A stretch of 64,000 nucleotides of DNA, taken from assembly GCA_965116935.1 (NCBI GenBank), contig OZ220737.1:5518001-5582000 (forward strand), given 5' to 3'. The position numbers and the translations under genes were made by a program. This DNA is from VXYL01 sp965116935 (lineage in GTDB: Bacteria; Pseudomonadota; Gammaproteobacteria; Pseudomonadales; Azotimanducaceae). The notes under the pieces are model-generated. The model did not search any database. It saw only the letters and a program-made list of their open reading frames with translations, and was not told the DNA's origin. Below are positions 36,101-44,299 of the stretch, one piece after another; the stretch's first letter is position 1, and each line of letters opens with the position of its first letter.

Positions 36101-36357
36101 CGGCCAAGCACCTCGATCACGCGCTGCCGAGCCTCGTCCAGTGCCCGCTGCGCTTCCGCTTGTTCGGCAAGCATCCCTGCGCCCAACTCGCGGTCGATCG
36201 TCTCCGAAAGCTCGCTGGAGATAAACCGTTCCACGACGTCGCGTTTGTGGTTCATGATTCGGTAGATGCCGAAGTCCAAATCCGCGCAATCGAACTGGAA
36301 GAGTTCGCGGAGCAAGTCCTGGAACTTCTCCAAGGGGGTACGCTGATCGCCGTTCAT
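33193..36357 (-). CDS. Type III-like adenine-specific DNA methyltransferase (Mod)
   Basis: 1054 residues, larger than usual Mod (about 650). The first 460 residues are an extension without a clear motif. Motif IV DPPYN starts at D506, followed by a region that should hold the target-recognition domain, then motif I DYFVGSGTTGHA near 800: the beta-class order. It should methylate N6 of adenine in a short site; the site is unreadable. It precedes the helicase-nuclease by 9 bp, with no separate specificity gene, as in type III systems. Start ATG 36357 is preceded by an unremarkable spacer. Confidence 0.9.
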   Translation of the reverse strand: MNGDQRTPLEKFQDLLRELFQFDCADLDFGIYRIMNHKRDVVERFISSELSETIDRELGAGMLAEQAEAQRALDEARQRVIEVLGRSALDANGEMPNDAWAATPVAKTYFDARERARGNRSREGLETDVYNHLFAFFNRYYQDGDFISKRRYSRTERYVIPYNGEEVHLHWANSDQYYVKTAEHFHSYQWKSPAGVTVHFRVDSANVEQNNVVGENRFFVPRSADAKWDVTTRTLSVPFAYRPLVRAEQNEYGRSNLQEKINARTVEDLPQRFVDPDALAALTGTSRRDASGRPVTHLEHHLRRYTRRNDSDFFIHKDLQAFLTRELDFYLKNEVLNLEDMSVAGEHAAAGWFQLLQLIRSTGGQIINFLAQIEGFQKMLWEKRKFVTETNYCVTLRCVPKEMLPEIASNESQWAEWRSLAVVPADQTNLIDSSATTADRIAFLRLNPTLMVDTTHFNTDFTDALLATFDDLDDSVDGLLVHSENWQALRLLTAKYSNSIDCVYIDPPYNTDSSAILYKNDYKNSSWLSLMENRASAVKGLMAEKSVLCCAIDDEEAWRSRALFQSMFEKEMGIAPVRSTPIGRTSRGKLSPTHEYAIFYSAESAVPGWLPKTEAEKKRYPYVDAKGHYAWRNLLRTGTNDRRADRPKLYYPIYVGGDDAIRVPRLEWRDDVGEYDVLEKPRGDEVIVWPVKRQNGSPVEKNWERGWERVSQEAQDYRVTRTGLKSGDQDINIHFIQRMDTSSVPKTWWGDSRYASSNHGAKVLKDLFVDNPLDFPKSVALVEDCIRASGGWVPDSRILDYFVGSGTTGHATINLNREDGGRRRFILVEVADHFDTVVLPRLKKVTFAPDWNSGTPERPANAEEVDRSPRIIKYIRLESYEDALDSIEFDEHAEQLKLEDRIEGYFLHYMLKWETKDSETLLNPTKLISPFGYRLRVHANGNTVDRSVDVAETFSYLLGLIVRTRRVYADGRRRYLVYRGETRAEPGRTTVVIWRDTADWSEEDLMRDQRFVEEHKMLEGADHVYVNGLCGIVDATPIEPLFKDRMFAGVADRA

Positions 36358-36691
36358 CGCCGTTCGCCTCTGGCCTTTGGCTTCGTTTCACGAAGAGGAT
36401 GACCGGGCGTGTCGCCACCCACCGAAGCCGTGTGCGCCCGCGTCGCAACGCGTTCGCCACGCTTCGGGCGTCCCTCAAGCCGCGTTTCGGGGAGGGCAGA
36501 TTCACGACTCGTTGGCGCACACGCCGATGGCCGCGAAGCATAGCAGAGCGTCGCGCCGTGGAAGGCCATCGAAGCATGAATTTTCGACCGACATTGGGCG
36601 CGATTGTCGAGGCAGGGCGTGCTCCGAGCCGATCTGCGTGAGCCTTCTGCGCCTGCTATTGTGCGCCGTCGCCACCACGGAGCCGCCGCAA
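36358..36691. other. Divergent spacer, no gene seen
   Basis: 334 bp between the methyltransferase start and the enolase-superfamily start. It must hold two divergent promoters; I could identify no convincing -35/-10 pair and no repeat. Confidence 0.35.
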
Positions 36692-37873
36692 ATGAAGATC
36701 ACCGCCCTCAAGACCTGGATCGTCGGGACGCCGCCGCCGTATCGGGGCGGGCGGAATTGGGTGTTCTTGAAGCTTGTGACGGACAACGGCATCGAGGGCG
36801 TTGGGGAGGTGTACAAGGCGCCGTTTCATCCCCGGACGGTGGTGCGGCTGATCGAGGATGTGTTCGAGACGTATGTGGAGGGGAGCGATCCGTTTGGCAT
36901 CGAGCGGCTTTGGCGGGCGGTGTATTACGGCGAAGGCTATGAGGGGCATGACCATCATCAGCATCCTGACCACACCGTCGCCGGCATCCTGAGCGCGGTG
37001 GAGATGGCCTGCTGGGACATCGTCGGCAAGGCGCTCGATCAGCCGGTGTACAACCTGCTTGGGGGCAAGTACCACGAGCGGCTGCGTTCCTATACGTATC
37101 TATACCCTGCCGCCGGCGAGCGAACGTCGCCGCACACCGATCCGGACGCCGCCGGCGAGCGCGCCGCGGCCTATGTCGAGCAGGGGTTCACCGCGGTGAA
37201 GTTCGATCCGCTCATCGACGTGATGGGCTTTGAAGACCCTCGCGAGCCGCCGCTCGACCGGCTCGACAATGCGGAGGCGGTGGTGCGCAGCGTGCGCCAA
37301 GCCGTGGGCGGGCGCTGCGACATATTGATCGGCACGCATGGGCAGTCCACCACGTCGGGCACCATTCGCTTCGCCAAGCGCATCGAGCGCTACGACCCGC
37401 TCTGGTTCGAGGAGCCGGTGCCGCCGGAGAATCGCGACGAGATGGCACGCGTGGCTCGGGCCACGAGCATTCCGGTGGCGACCGGCGAGCGGCTTGCGAC
37501 CAAGCATGAGTTCCGGGAACTGCTCGAGAAACAGGCGGCGGCGATCCTGCAAATGGCACTCGGTCGCGTGGGCGGCATTCTGGAGGCGAAGAAGATCGCC
37601 GGCATGGCGGAGGCGTACTACGCGCAGATCGCGCCGCACCTGTACTGCGGCCCCATCGAGGCCGCCGCCAACATTCAGGTGGACACATGCAGCCCGAACT
37701 TCCTCGTGCAGGAGAGCATCGAGCGCTTCGACGGCTTCCACGCAGAGATTCTCAAGAAGCCCATTCGGTGGGAGGACGGCTACATCATTCCGCCCAGCGA
37801 GCCGGGGCTTGGCGTGGAGCTTGACGAGGAAGTGGCCGACGCGCACCCGTTCCGGGAGCGCGAGCGGCGATAG
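36692..37873 (+). CDS. Mandelate racemase/enolase superfamily protein (sugar-acid dehydratase-like)
   Basis: 393 residues: N-terminal capping domain (1-125) and TIM barrel. Catalytic K170 (VKFDP), metal-site E240/E241 (WFEEPVPPEN), E266 (VATGERL) and catalytic H316 (APHLYCGP) are present. The segment usually giving the first metal ligand Asp (D-x-H or D-x-N) reads IGTHGQ, so that Asp is absent and H216 remains. The closest functional relatives are galactonate/gluconate dehydratase-like enzymes, but substrate is open. ATG 36692 matches the family start MKIT. It is 24 bp upstream of a methyltransferase gene. Confidence 0.85.
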   Translation: MKITALKTWIVGTPPPYRGGRNWVFLKLVTDNGIEGVGEVYKAPFHPRTVVRLIEDVFETYVEGSDPFGIERLWRAVYYGEGYEGHDHHQHPDHTVAGILSAVEMACWDIVGKALDQPVYNLLGGKYHERLRSYTYLYPAAGERTSPHTDPDAAGERAAAYVEQGFTAVKFDPLIDVMGFEDPREPPLDRLDNAEAVVRSVRQAVGGRCDILIGTHGQSTTSGTIRFAKRIERYDPLWFEEPVPPENRDEMARVARATSIPVATGERLATKHEFRELLEKQAAAILQMALGRVGGILEAKKIAGMAEAYYAQIAPHLYCGPIEAAANIQVDTCSPNFLVQESIERFDGFHAEILKKPIRWEDGYIIPPSEPGLGVELDEEVADAHPFRERERR

Positions 37874-37897
37874 CGCCCTGCCGAGGAAACAAGCGCC

Positions 37898-38545
37898 ATG
37901 CCCAAGCTCGAAGCCCTGCCGGAGCCGAACATTCGGCAGGCCTATGGCATCTTCCTGCTGACTTCGCGGCATCGGTTCATTCGCCGGCTGCGGCGCGTGT
38001 ACAAACCGTCGGTGCACGGCAACAAGGCGTGGCGGGCCAGCTACCTGCTGATGGACTACCTGTTGCATCACCCGCCAGCAAAAGGCGCAAGGGTGATGGA
38101 ACTCGGCTGCGGCTGGGGGCCGGCGGCGGTGTTCTGCGCCCAACGCTTCGGCGCCGAAGTGACGGGGGTGGACATCGACGAGGACGTCTTCCCGTTCCTG
38201 GAGATCACGGCGTCCCTGAACGGCGTGGAGGTCGCGCCCCTCAAGGCGGATTTCAACAAACTCCCCGCCGAACGGCTGGGCGAGGAACAGATGCTCATCG
38301 GCGCGGACATCTGCTTCTGGGACCGGATGGTGAAGCCGATGGCGGCTCTGGTGTCGCGGGCGATGGAAGGCGGCACGGAACGGGTCGTGATTGCCGATCC
38401 CGGACGCCCCACCTTCTATGAACTGTCGCAGCGCTGCGCCCGCGCCGGCAAGCACCTTGGCTGGAGCGTCAACCTCACAAGCTGGTACGCCACCGAACCT
38501 GCCCACGGCACCGGTGAAGTCCTCGACGTTCGCCAAGGCGGTTGA
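37898..38545 (+). CDS. Class I SAM-dependent methyltransferase
   Basis: 215 residues. Motif I MELGCGWGPAAVF near 67-79 binds AdoMet, with VTGVDIDEDV as the acidic end of beta-2. The rest follows the Rossmann-like methyltransferase pattern (a FWDRMVKPM segment near 145). It resembles the nicotinamide/PrmA-like group of small cytosolic methyltransferases, but the substrate is unknown. It is 24 bp after the enolase-like gene, possibly one operon. Confidence 0.82.
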   Translation: MPKLEALPEPNIRQAYGIFLLTSRHRFIRRLRRVYKPSVHGNKAWRASYLLMDYLLHHPPAKGARVMELGCGWGPAAVFCAQRFGAEVTGVDIDEDVFPFLEITASLNGVEVAPLKADFNKLPAERLGEEQMLIGADICFWDRMVKPMAALVSRAMEGGTERVVIADPGRPTFYELSQRCARAGKHLGWSVNLTSWYATEPAHGTGEVLDVRQGG

Positions 38546-38616
38546 ACCGCGTGGAGTTGTCGGGCCGCGGGGGATGCCGGGCCGCAGACACACGGAACTG
38601 ACACCGCCGCCTCAGG

Positions 38617-38735
38617 ACGGGCCTACACGCCGACAGGCGCGTCTCTTCGCGTTGGGTGGGCGCGCTACCGCGCACAGGGAAGGCAGAATGCCTTCCCTCC
38701 GAGGCGCTCGCTTCGAGTTCGGCCCGTCAACTCTC
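38617..38735. repeat. Dispersed palindromic repeat, family A, copy 3
   Basis: Starts GACGGGCCTACACGCCG, contains GGGAAGGCAGAATGCCTTCCCTCCGAGG and ends near TTCGGCCCGTC, so the ends are inverted. It lies between the convergent methyltransferase and MFS genes. Confidence 0.8.
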
Positions 38736-38743
38736 CGGGCTGT

Positions 38744-40051
38744 CTAGTGCTCGGCTGCGGTCACGCCCTCCTCGCGCACGAACCCGAGCAGGACCAGGCC
38801 AATTACCAGCACAACCACCACCGACAGCATCCCCAGCCGCGAGCTGCCGGTGAGGACGCCCGTGATCGCCACCAGTGCCGGTCCGATGATGGCGGCGAAG
38901 CGGCCCAGCATATTGAAGAAACCGAAGAACTCGCCGGCCTGGGCTGGCGGCACGAAGCGGGCGAAGAGGGACCGCGACACCGCCTGCACGCCGCCCTGCA
39001 CCAAGCCAACCGTCGCCGCGAGCACATAGAACTCCACCACCGAGGTCATGAAGTAGGCGTAGATCGTGACGGCCACATAAATTGCTACGCCGAAATAGAG
39101 GGTGGGCTTGGGGCCGAACCTCCTTGCGGCGATGCCGAATGCCAGTGCCGCCGGGAAGCCCACGAACTGGGTGATGAGGAGCGCCACGATGAGGCTTTCG
39201 GAAGGAAAGCTCAGCGACAGCCCGTAGTCCACGGCCATGCGGATGATGGTGTGGACGCCGTCGATGTAGAAGAAGTACGCCAGCAGAAACAGCGCCACCA
39301 TGCGATGCGCCCGGTATTCGCGGAACGTCTTTGCAAGGGCCTGGAATCCGGCGGCAACCGCACCCACCGCCGCCTCCACCCGGGGCGGCTCGGCGACGTT
39401 CCGGAACAGCGGAATGCAGAACACGAGCCACCACAGCGCCACCGTGAGGAAGGAGAGCCGCACCGCTTCCGCCGCGCCGGAAAGGCCAAACGTCTCTGGC
39501 GAGAGCGTCATGGCCACATTGAGCGCAAACAGGAGCCCCCCACCGATGTAGCCGAGCGAAAAGCCAAGCGCCGAGACCTCGTCGTAGCGATCTGGCGTCG
39601 TGACCCCAACGAGGAGCGCGTCATAGAACACGATCGCCCCAGAAAACCCAATGCTCGCCAGCACATACACCAAAGCCGCCGTGCTCCACTGGCCCTCCCC
39701 AACGAAGAACAGCCCCGCCGACATGGCAATGCCGAGGCCGGTGAAGACGCCCAGAAACCGCTTGCGCGCCCCGCCTCCGTCGGCGATCGCGCCCAGAATC
39801 GGCGCGGCAACCAGGATGAACGCGCTGCCGATGGAGTTCGCGAACCCAAGCTGCGCCGTGCTCGTCACGGCATCGGATCCCGCGCTCCAATACTCCTTGA
39901 AGAACACGGGAAAGAACCCGGCGATCACCGTGGTGGCGAAGACCGAGTTGGCCCAGTCGTAGAGCGCCCACGAAACCACGCTCCGATCGCGAAACAGCTC
40001 CCGAACTTTCGCCAAAGCGAAATCCTCCTCCTCTGCGCGAGTGTATCGCAC
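38744..40051 (-). CDS. MFS transporter, UMF1/Atg22-like
   Basis: 435 residues, about twelve hydrophobic helices. The N-terminus has the family signature WALYDWANSVFATT, and the loop after helix 2 has AIADGGGARKR (the MFS RxxxD-like motif). A central hydrophilic stretch near 225-240 separates two halves. UMF1 members export or import unidentified solutes; in yeast Atg22 is a vacuolar amino-acid effluxer. Inner membrane location is certain, substrate unknown. It stands alone. Confidence 0.9.
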   Translation of the reverse strand: MRYTRAEEEDFALAKVRELFRDRSVVSWALYDWANSVFATTVIAGFFPVFFKEYWSAGSDAVTSTAQLGFANSIGSAFILVAAPILGAIADGGGARKRFLGVFTGLGIAMSAGLFFVGEGQWSTAALVYVLASIGFSGAIVFYDALLVGVTTPDRYDEVSALGFSLGYIGGGLLFALNVAMTLSPETFGLSGAAEAVRLSFLTVALWWLVFCIPLFRNVAEPPRVEAAVGAVAAGFQALAKTFREYRAHRMVALFLLAYFFYIDGVHTIIRMAVDYGLSLSFPSESLIVALLITQFVGFPAALAFGIAARRFGPKPTLYFGVAIYVAVTIYAYFMTSVVEFYVLAATVGLVQGGVQAVSRSLFARFVPPAQAGEFFGFFNMLGRFAAIIGPALVAITGVLTGSSRLGMLSVVVVLVIGLVLLGFVREEGVTAAEH

Positions 40052-40579
40052 CGACGCCTCGCCTGAGGCAGTCAGGCAGTCGCGGTGTTGCGTCCTCGCG
40101 TTCTTGACTAGGCGCCATCGTCGGGCTTGGCGCGCTGGCAGTTCACTTGCGCTGCGGAATCCATGCCGCTAGTTTCGTTCCCGAATGACACGAGCAGGGT
40201 GTCCCGCGCCTTCGAGGCCGGGTTGCCCTCCGAATAAGCCTCGATCCGGCACGGGGTAGCTACCTGAGCCTGGGGCGAATAGGTGGGTACATCCACAGTA
40301 CTCTGTGCGTGTCATTCAACGACCCGGCACCCGTGGCGGTGCTCAACGGGACAGCGACACGGGAGAGGGGTCTGATGGTGAAGGAACCTGACGCAGTCGC
40401 CGTTTCGCGCCGTGCGCTGCGTCCGCCCGGAACCGAGCGCACCGAAACGGCGCGTCTCTCTGTGGCGTAAGCTCCCAGCACTGGCCTACGCGTCGCCACA
40501 CAGGGACGCAGGAAGAACCCGGAGGCAGCCGCCGTGCAATCGCGCCACACAGGCTTGTCCCGGCCAAGGTGAGTAAACG
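40052..40579. other. 528-bp spacer with no confident gene
   Basis: The stretch lies between two divergent genes. A 62-codon frame on the minus strand (40108-40296) ends in SAAQVNCQRAKPDDGA, but has no recognisable domain or clear ribosome site. The rest is GC-rich without repeats of the families seen elsewhere. Confidence 0.3.
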
Positions 40580-41560
40580 ATGAGGTGGATGGTTGCCGCT
40601 CTGACGGGTGTTGCGGTGTTCGGGATCGCTGCGGTGCTGTTCCCGCACGATCGCCAAGAGCGCGGCGCGGAGCCGCCCTTCCAGACGGACGTCTCTGGCC
40701 GAGCCAAGGTAATCGACGGCGACTCGGTTTACGTCGGCAATGTGGAGGTGCGGTTGTTTGGCGTGGATGCGCCCGAGGCGATGCAAGCGTGCGAGATGGA
40801 CGGAACGCCGTGGCGATGTGGCCTGCAAGCAGCGCAAGCGCTCCGTGGCTTGATTGAGGGCCGTGTCGTCGTCTGCGAGGAACGTGACCAAGACACTCAC
40901 GGGCGCATCGTCGCCGTGTGCCGACATGGTGACACGGACATCAACGCCTGGCTCGTCACGAACGGATGGGCGTTGGCGTATCGCCGCTACGGACATGACT
41001 ACGTCGAGGCGGAGTCGCTAGCGAAGTCCGCCAGACTCGGGGTGTGGCGCGGCGTACTGACCGCCCCGTGGGATTGGCGGCAGGCTTCAAGCCAGGGCGG
41101 GGAGGTCTCGTCTGCGCCCGCAAGGACCGCCGCGATGGCGCAACCCCCAGGCTGCAACATCAAGGGGAACATAGGCAGTGGCGGCAAACGCTACTACCAC
41201 GAACCGGGAGACCGTGACTACGAAAGAACGCAAATCAACCGTGCCGGCGAACAGTGGTTTTGCTCTGCCGCAGACGCAAGAGCTGCCGGGTGGCAACCAG
41301 CAAACCCAGCCAACAGGCGGCAGGTTTCAAGCCGAGGCGGGGAGGTCTCGTCTGCGCCCGCAAGGCCCGCAGCGACGGCGCAACCCCCAGGCTGCAACAT
41401 CAAGGGGAACATAGGCAGTGGCGGCGAGCGCTACTACCACGAGCCGGGAGACCGCGACTACGAAAGAACGCGAATCAATCGAACTGGCGAACGGTGGTTC
41501 TGCTCGGCAACAGAGGCGAGACGTGCCGGGTGGCAACCTGCGAACCCGGCCAAGAGATGA
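40580..41560 (+). CDS. Thermonuclease-family protein with two sunset-like C-terminal domains
   Basis: 326 residues: an N-terminal hydrophobic anchor or signal (1-21), a staphylococcal-nuclease fold (about 38-165), then two copies of an 80-residue unit. The nuclease set is R58 (VRLFGVDAPE), E66 and R109 (THGRIVAV), so it should cut nucleic acid outside the cytoplasm. Each C-terminal unit has CNIKGNIGSGG, YYHEPGDRDYERT and WFCSA-x-EAR-like blocks with AGWQPANP, the sunset pattern often attached to such nucleases. AAGGTGAG precedes ATG 40580. The near-identity of the copies implies a recent duplication. Confidence 0.85.
   Translation: MRWMVAALTGVAVFGIAAVLFPHDRQERGAEPPFQTDVSGRAKVIDGDSVYVGNVEVRLFGVDAPEAMQACEMDGTPWRCGLQAAQALRGLIEGRVVVCEERDQDTHGRIVAVCRHGDTDINAWLVTNGWALAYRRYGHDYVEAESLAKSARLGVWRGVLTAPWDWRQASSQGGEVSSAPARTAAMAQPPGCNIKGNIGSGGKRYYHEPGDRDYERTQINRAGEQWFCSAADARAAGWQPANPANRRQVSSRGGEVSSAPARPAATAQPPGCNIKGNIGSGGERYYHEPGDRDYERTRINRTGERWFCSATEARRAGWQPANPAKR
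41083..41560 (+). repeat. 240-bp in-frame tandem duplication inside the thermonuclease gene
   Basis: Unit 1 (41083-41322) and unit 2 (41323-41560) are nearly identical, with an exact 240-bp offset (for example GGCGGGGAGGTCTCGTCTGC at 41096 and 41336). They encode the two sunset-like domains with their linker. Confidence 0.93.
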
Positions 41561-41781
41561 CTGTCGTTCCTTGACCAAGCCCCTGATGCGTGCCCCTTGG
41601 CTCGTGTCGGTTGCTCGTTTTCGGCGTTCATCTTCTCCGGCGCCCTAGGACACGGCGTGAACGTGTCGCTGGCTGTCGCCTGGCCCGTTGTCGCCGGCGA
41701 GGATTTGTTCTCGTTCCCGCCCTGTCCTACGACGGCGAGGTCTAACCCCCCCTTGGGCAAAGCACCAGGCGCGAGTCCAGC

Positions 41782-42771
41782 TCACTTTGCATCCCGCAAG
41801 GCGCGGCCTCTGGGTGTCAGTCGATACCTCTGGTTCGGTGCTCTCGGCGCGTCCGGTCGCGTTGGTTCCACGTAGCCTCCCGCGATCGCCGGCGCGAGGT
41901 ACCGCGCTCGGAACGACCTGCGGTCGCTAAGCCCCAAGGCGAGCAGAATCTGGCGGGTCGGCATGTCTTCGGTCAACACGCCAAGCAACCGCATTACTTG
42001 GGGGCTTTCTTGGGGGGCGGCTTGGGGGGTAGCCAACGCCGCAGAGATGACTTCGAGCATGAATTCGATGAACTTGGAACTCGCGCCTTCCTCCGTGCTT
42101 TCGCGTATCGCCCGGTAGTAGTCGCTCTGTCGGATGTGGACCAAGCTCTCAACGGGAATGTGGGCGAAGAGCGGATTCCAGCGCGTGAGGATCAACGTCT
42201 GCCAAAGGCGCCCCAGGCGACCGTTGCCGTCCTCGAACGGATGGATGAACTCGAACTCGTAGTGAAAGACCGAGCTGGCGACGAGCGGGTGGGTGTCCGT
42301 GGCCGCAACCCAGAGCAGAAGGTCCTTCATCAACTGCGGCACGCGAGCGGCTGGCGGCCCAACATGCTGTACCTCACCGCCCCCAATGACGGCGACCTGT
42401 CCCCCACGGTATCGCCCCGGCTCATCGAGCAGTGCAGTCATCAGCAGCTCATGCGCCCGAAGCAGATGCGATTCATCGCCCGGGTCCCATCGTTCGAACT
42501 CGTCGTACGCCTTGATCGCGTTGCGCGCTTCCTGGATGTCACGCAACGGACCCACCACGGGCTTGCCGTCAAGAATGGTCGTGATCTGCTCTTCACTGAG
42601 GGCATTCCCTTCGATGGCCAGTGAGCCGTGAAGGGTGCGAATACGATTGCGACGCCGCAGTCGCAAGTCCTGCCACAACGCCTCCGACTCCGCACGGCCA
42701 ATGGCCTCGCCAATCTCCTCGACCAAGCCAAGGATGCGTGGCGTGATCCGATACGGAGGTTCATGGCTCAT
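41782..42771 (-). CDS. Fic-family protein, class II
   Basis: 329 residues. Fic core HPFEDGNGRLGR with catalytic H177; it transfers AMP (or another nucleotide part) to a hydroxyl of a target protein. The autoinhibitory helix SLAIEG (S50, E54) lies N-terminal, making it class II with built-in silencing. The C-terminal 90 residues resemble a winged helix (MPTRQILLALGLSDRRSFRARYL and RYRLTPRGRALR), perhaps DNA-binding autoregulation. No separate antitoxin is needed. It sits alone in the spacer after the thermonuclease. Confidence 0.9.
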   Translation of the reverse strand: MSHEPPYRITPRILGLVEEIGEAIGRAESEALWQDLRLRRRNRIRTLHGSLAIEGNALSEEQITTILDGKPVVGPLRDIQEARNAIKAYDEFERWDPGDESHLLRAHELLMTALLDEPGRYRGGQVAVIGGGEVQHVGPPAARVPQLMKDLLLWVAATDTHPLVASSVFHYEFEFIHPFEDGNGRLGRLWQTLILTRWNPLFAHIPVESLVHIRQSDYYRAIRESTEEGASSKFIEFMLEVISAALATPQAAPQESPQVMRLLGVLTEDMPTRQILLALGLSDRRSFRARYLAPAIAGGYVEPTRPDAPRAPNQRYRLTPRGRALRDAK

Positions 42772-42883
42772 CGCCGCTCGAAACTACCACGGTTCGCCAC
42801 GCATGGCCTCTAGAGAAGGCATCCCGCCTGCCTCGTGCGGGCGCTAGCGGTCCGGGTTAACGTAAGCGGATCAGGAGGAGGGG

Positions 42884-44089
42884 ATGCGCGTGAGCGAGAC
42901 GAACCATTACGGATTCAGCCTGCCCGACGAGTTGGTGCTGCTGCGCGACCAGGTGCGGCGGTTCATGCGGGAGGAGGTGAAGCCCATCGAGGACAAGCTG
43001 CCGCACGATGCCACCGGATGCAGCGCCGAGGACCGGCAGCATCTTCGCGACATCGCCGAGGGCATGGGGCTCACCCGACTCACGGTGCCGGAGGAATACG
43101 GCGGCAATCCCGTCTCCGCCCTCGCCCGGGTCATCATCGCCGAGGAATCCGCCAAGTGCCGGCTCGGTGGCTACGCCCCGGCCTTGGGCGCGTTCGGTGG
43201 CGGGGCGCCGAACATCATCTGGGGTGGCACGCCGGCGCAGATCGAGCAATACGGCATCCCATGCGTCGAAGGCAAGAAGCGAGCGTTCGTCGCCATCACC
43301 GAGCCGACCGGCGGCTCCGACCCGCGCAACAACATCAGCACCCGCGCCGTGAAGCGGGGCGACACTTGGGTTCTGAACGGCCGCAAGATGTGGATCACGG
43401 CAGCGCAGGGCGCCGACTACGGCATCATCTTCGCCCGCTCCAAGGACGGCACCGAGAGCGCACCGCCTGAGATCACCGCGTTCATCGTCGAGCCGACTTT
43501 CCCCGGCATCTCCTTCAACGAAATCAAGGTGATCCGGGCCCTTTCCCCGTACGAGATCGTGCTCGACAACTGCGAAGTGCCGGCCGAGAACGTGCTCGGG
43601 CCGGTGGGGCAAGGCTTCGGCGTTGCCCAGCGCTGGCTGGTGGACGCTCGCATTCCCTACGCCGCCGGCTGCATCGGCATGGCGCAGGAGGCGCTCGACA
43701 TGGCTTGCGGCTGGGTCAAGCAACGCACCGCCCGCGGCGGCTTCTTGGCCGACAAGCAGGCCATTCAATGGATGATCGCCGACTCTGAAGTCGAGCTTCG
43801 CGCCGCGCGTCTGCTCGTGTATGACGCCGCCACCAAGGTGGACGAAGGCCTGCCGGGCAAGGTGGACGCCTCGGTGTGCAAGCTCTACGGCACCGAAACC
43901 GCCGGCCGGGTGGTGGACCGCGCCATGCAGATGTTCGGCGGCATGGGCATGGCCAAGGAGATGCCGCTCGAGCGGTGGTATCGTGAATTGCGGGTGAAAC
44001 GCATCGGCGAGGGGCCTTCGGAGGTTCACCGCATGGTCATCGCACGCGACAAGCTGCGGAACACGGACGGGGGGATGTATTTCGGCTGA
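42884..44089 (+). CDS. Acyl-CoA dehydrogenase family protein
   Basis: 401 residues, FAD flavoenzyme oxidising acyl-CoA at the alpha-beta bond. Landmarks are RDIAEGMGLTRLTVPEEYGG, AITEPTGGSDPRNN (substrate/FAD binding), WITAAQGADYG, QMFGGMGMAKEMPLERWYRE and the C-terminal GEGPSEVHR in the place of the catalytic-Glu segment EGTSEIHR-like. Probably a member of the broad medium-chain-like group; substrate unknown. It precedes an SDR by 210 bp of repeat DNA. Confidence 0.92.
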   Translation: MRVSETNHYGFSLPDELVLLRDQVRRFMREEVKPIEDKLPHDATGCSAEDRQHLRDIAEGMGLTRLTVPEEYGGNPVSALARVIIAEESAKCRLGGYAPALGAFGGGAPNIIWGGTPAQIEQYGIPCVEGKKRAFVAITEPTGGSDPRNNISTRAVKRGDTWVLNGRKMWITAAQGADYGIIFARSKDGTESAPPEITAFIVEPTFPGISFNEIKVIRALSPYEIVLDNCEVPAENVLGPVGQGFGVAQRWLVDARIPYAAGCIGMAQEALDMACGWVKQRTARGGFLADKQAIQWMIADSEVELRAARLLVYDAATKVDEGLPGKVDASVCKLYGTETAGRVVDRAMQMFGGMGMAKEMPLERWYRELRVKRIGEGPSEVHRMVIARDKLRNTDGGMYFG

Positions 44090-44179
44090 ACGATGTAAGG
44101 GGGGCTCTCTTTGCGGCAAAGGCGCGCCTCGCGGCGCGTGCGAGGGCAAGATGCCCTCGCCCCAAGTTGGGCTTCACGC

Positions 44180-44268
44180 GGTAGGGGCGACCCTTGTGGT
44201 CGCCCGCGCCCGTTGCGCCGAGGCCATTTGTTAACCCAACGCGGGCGAGGACAAGCCTCGCCCCTACC
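44180..44268. repeat. MITE-like palindromic element, family C, copy 1
   Basis: 89 bp with terminal inverted repeats GGTAGGGGCGA and TCGCCCCTACC, and a nested pair CGCCCGCG/CGCGGGCG. A half copy occurs at 60727. Non-coding. A family-A-like hairpin (GCGAGGGCAAGATGCCCTCGC) adjoins it at about 44140-44160. Confidence 0.8.
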
Positions 44269-44299
44269 AGCGAATGCACAATCGAAAGAGGGGATTCCC

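Noticed and set aside
35119..36402. Plus-strand open frame opposite the methyltransferase (427 codons)
   Set aside because: Shadow; no family features, and the opposite strand has a coherent long protein.
40108..40296. Small minus-strand open frame in the spacer before the thermonuclease
   Set aside because: Composition is mildly gene-like, but there is no clear ribosome site, no domain and no second evidence.
42857..44149. Long minus-strand open frame opposite the acyl-CoA dehydrogenase (430 codons)
   Set aside because: Antisense shadow of a well-identified enzyme gene.
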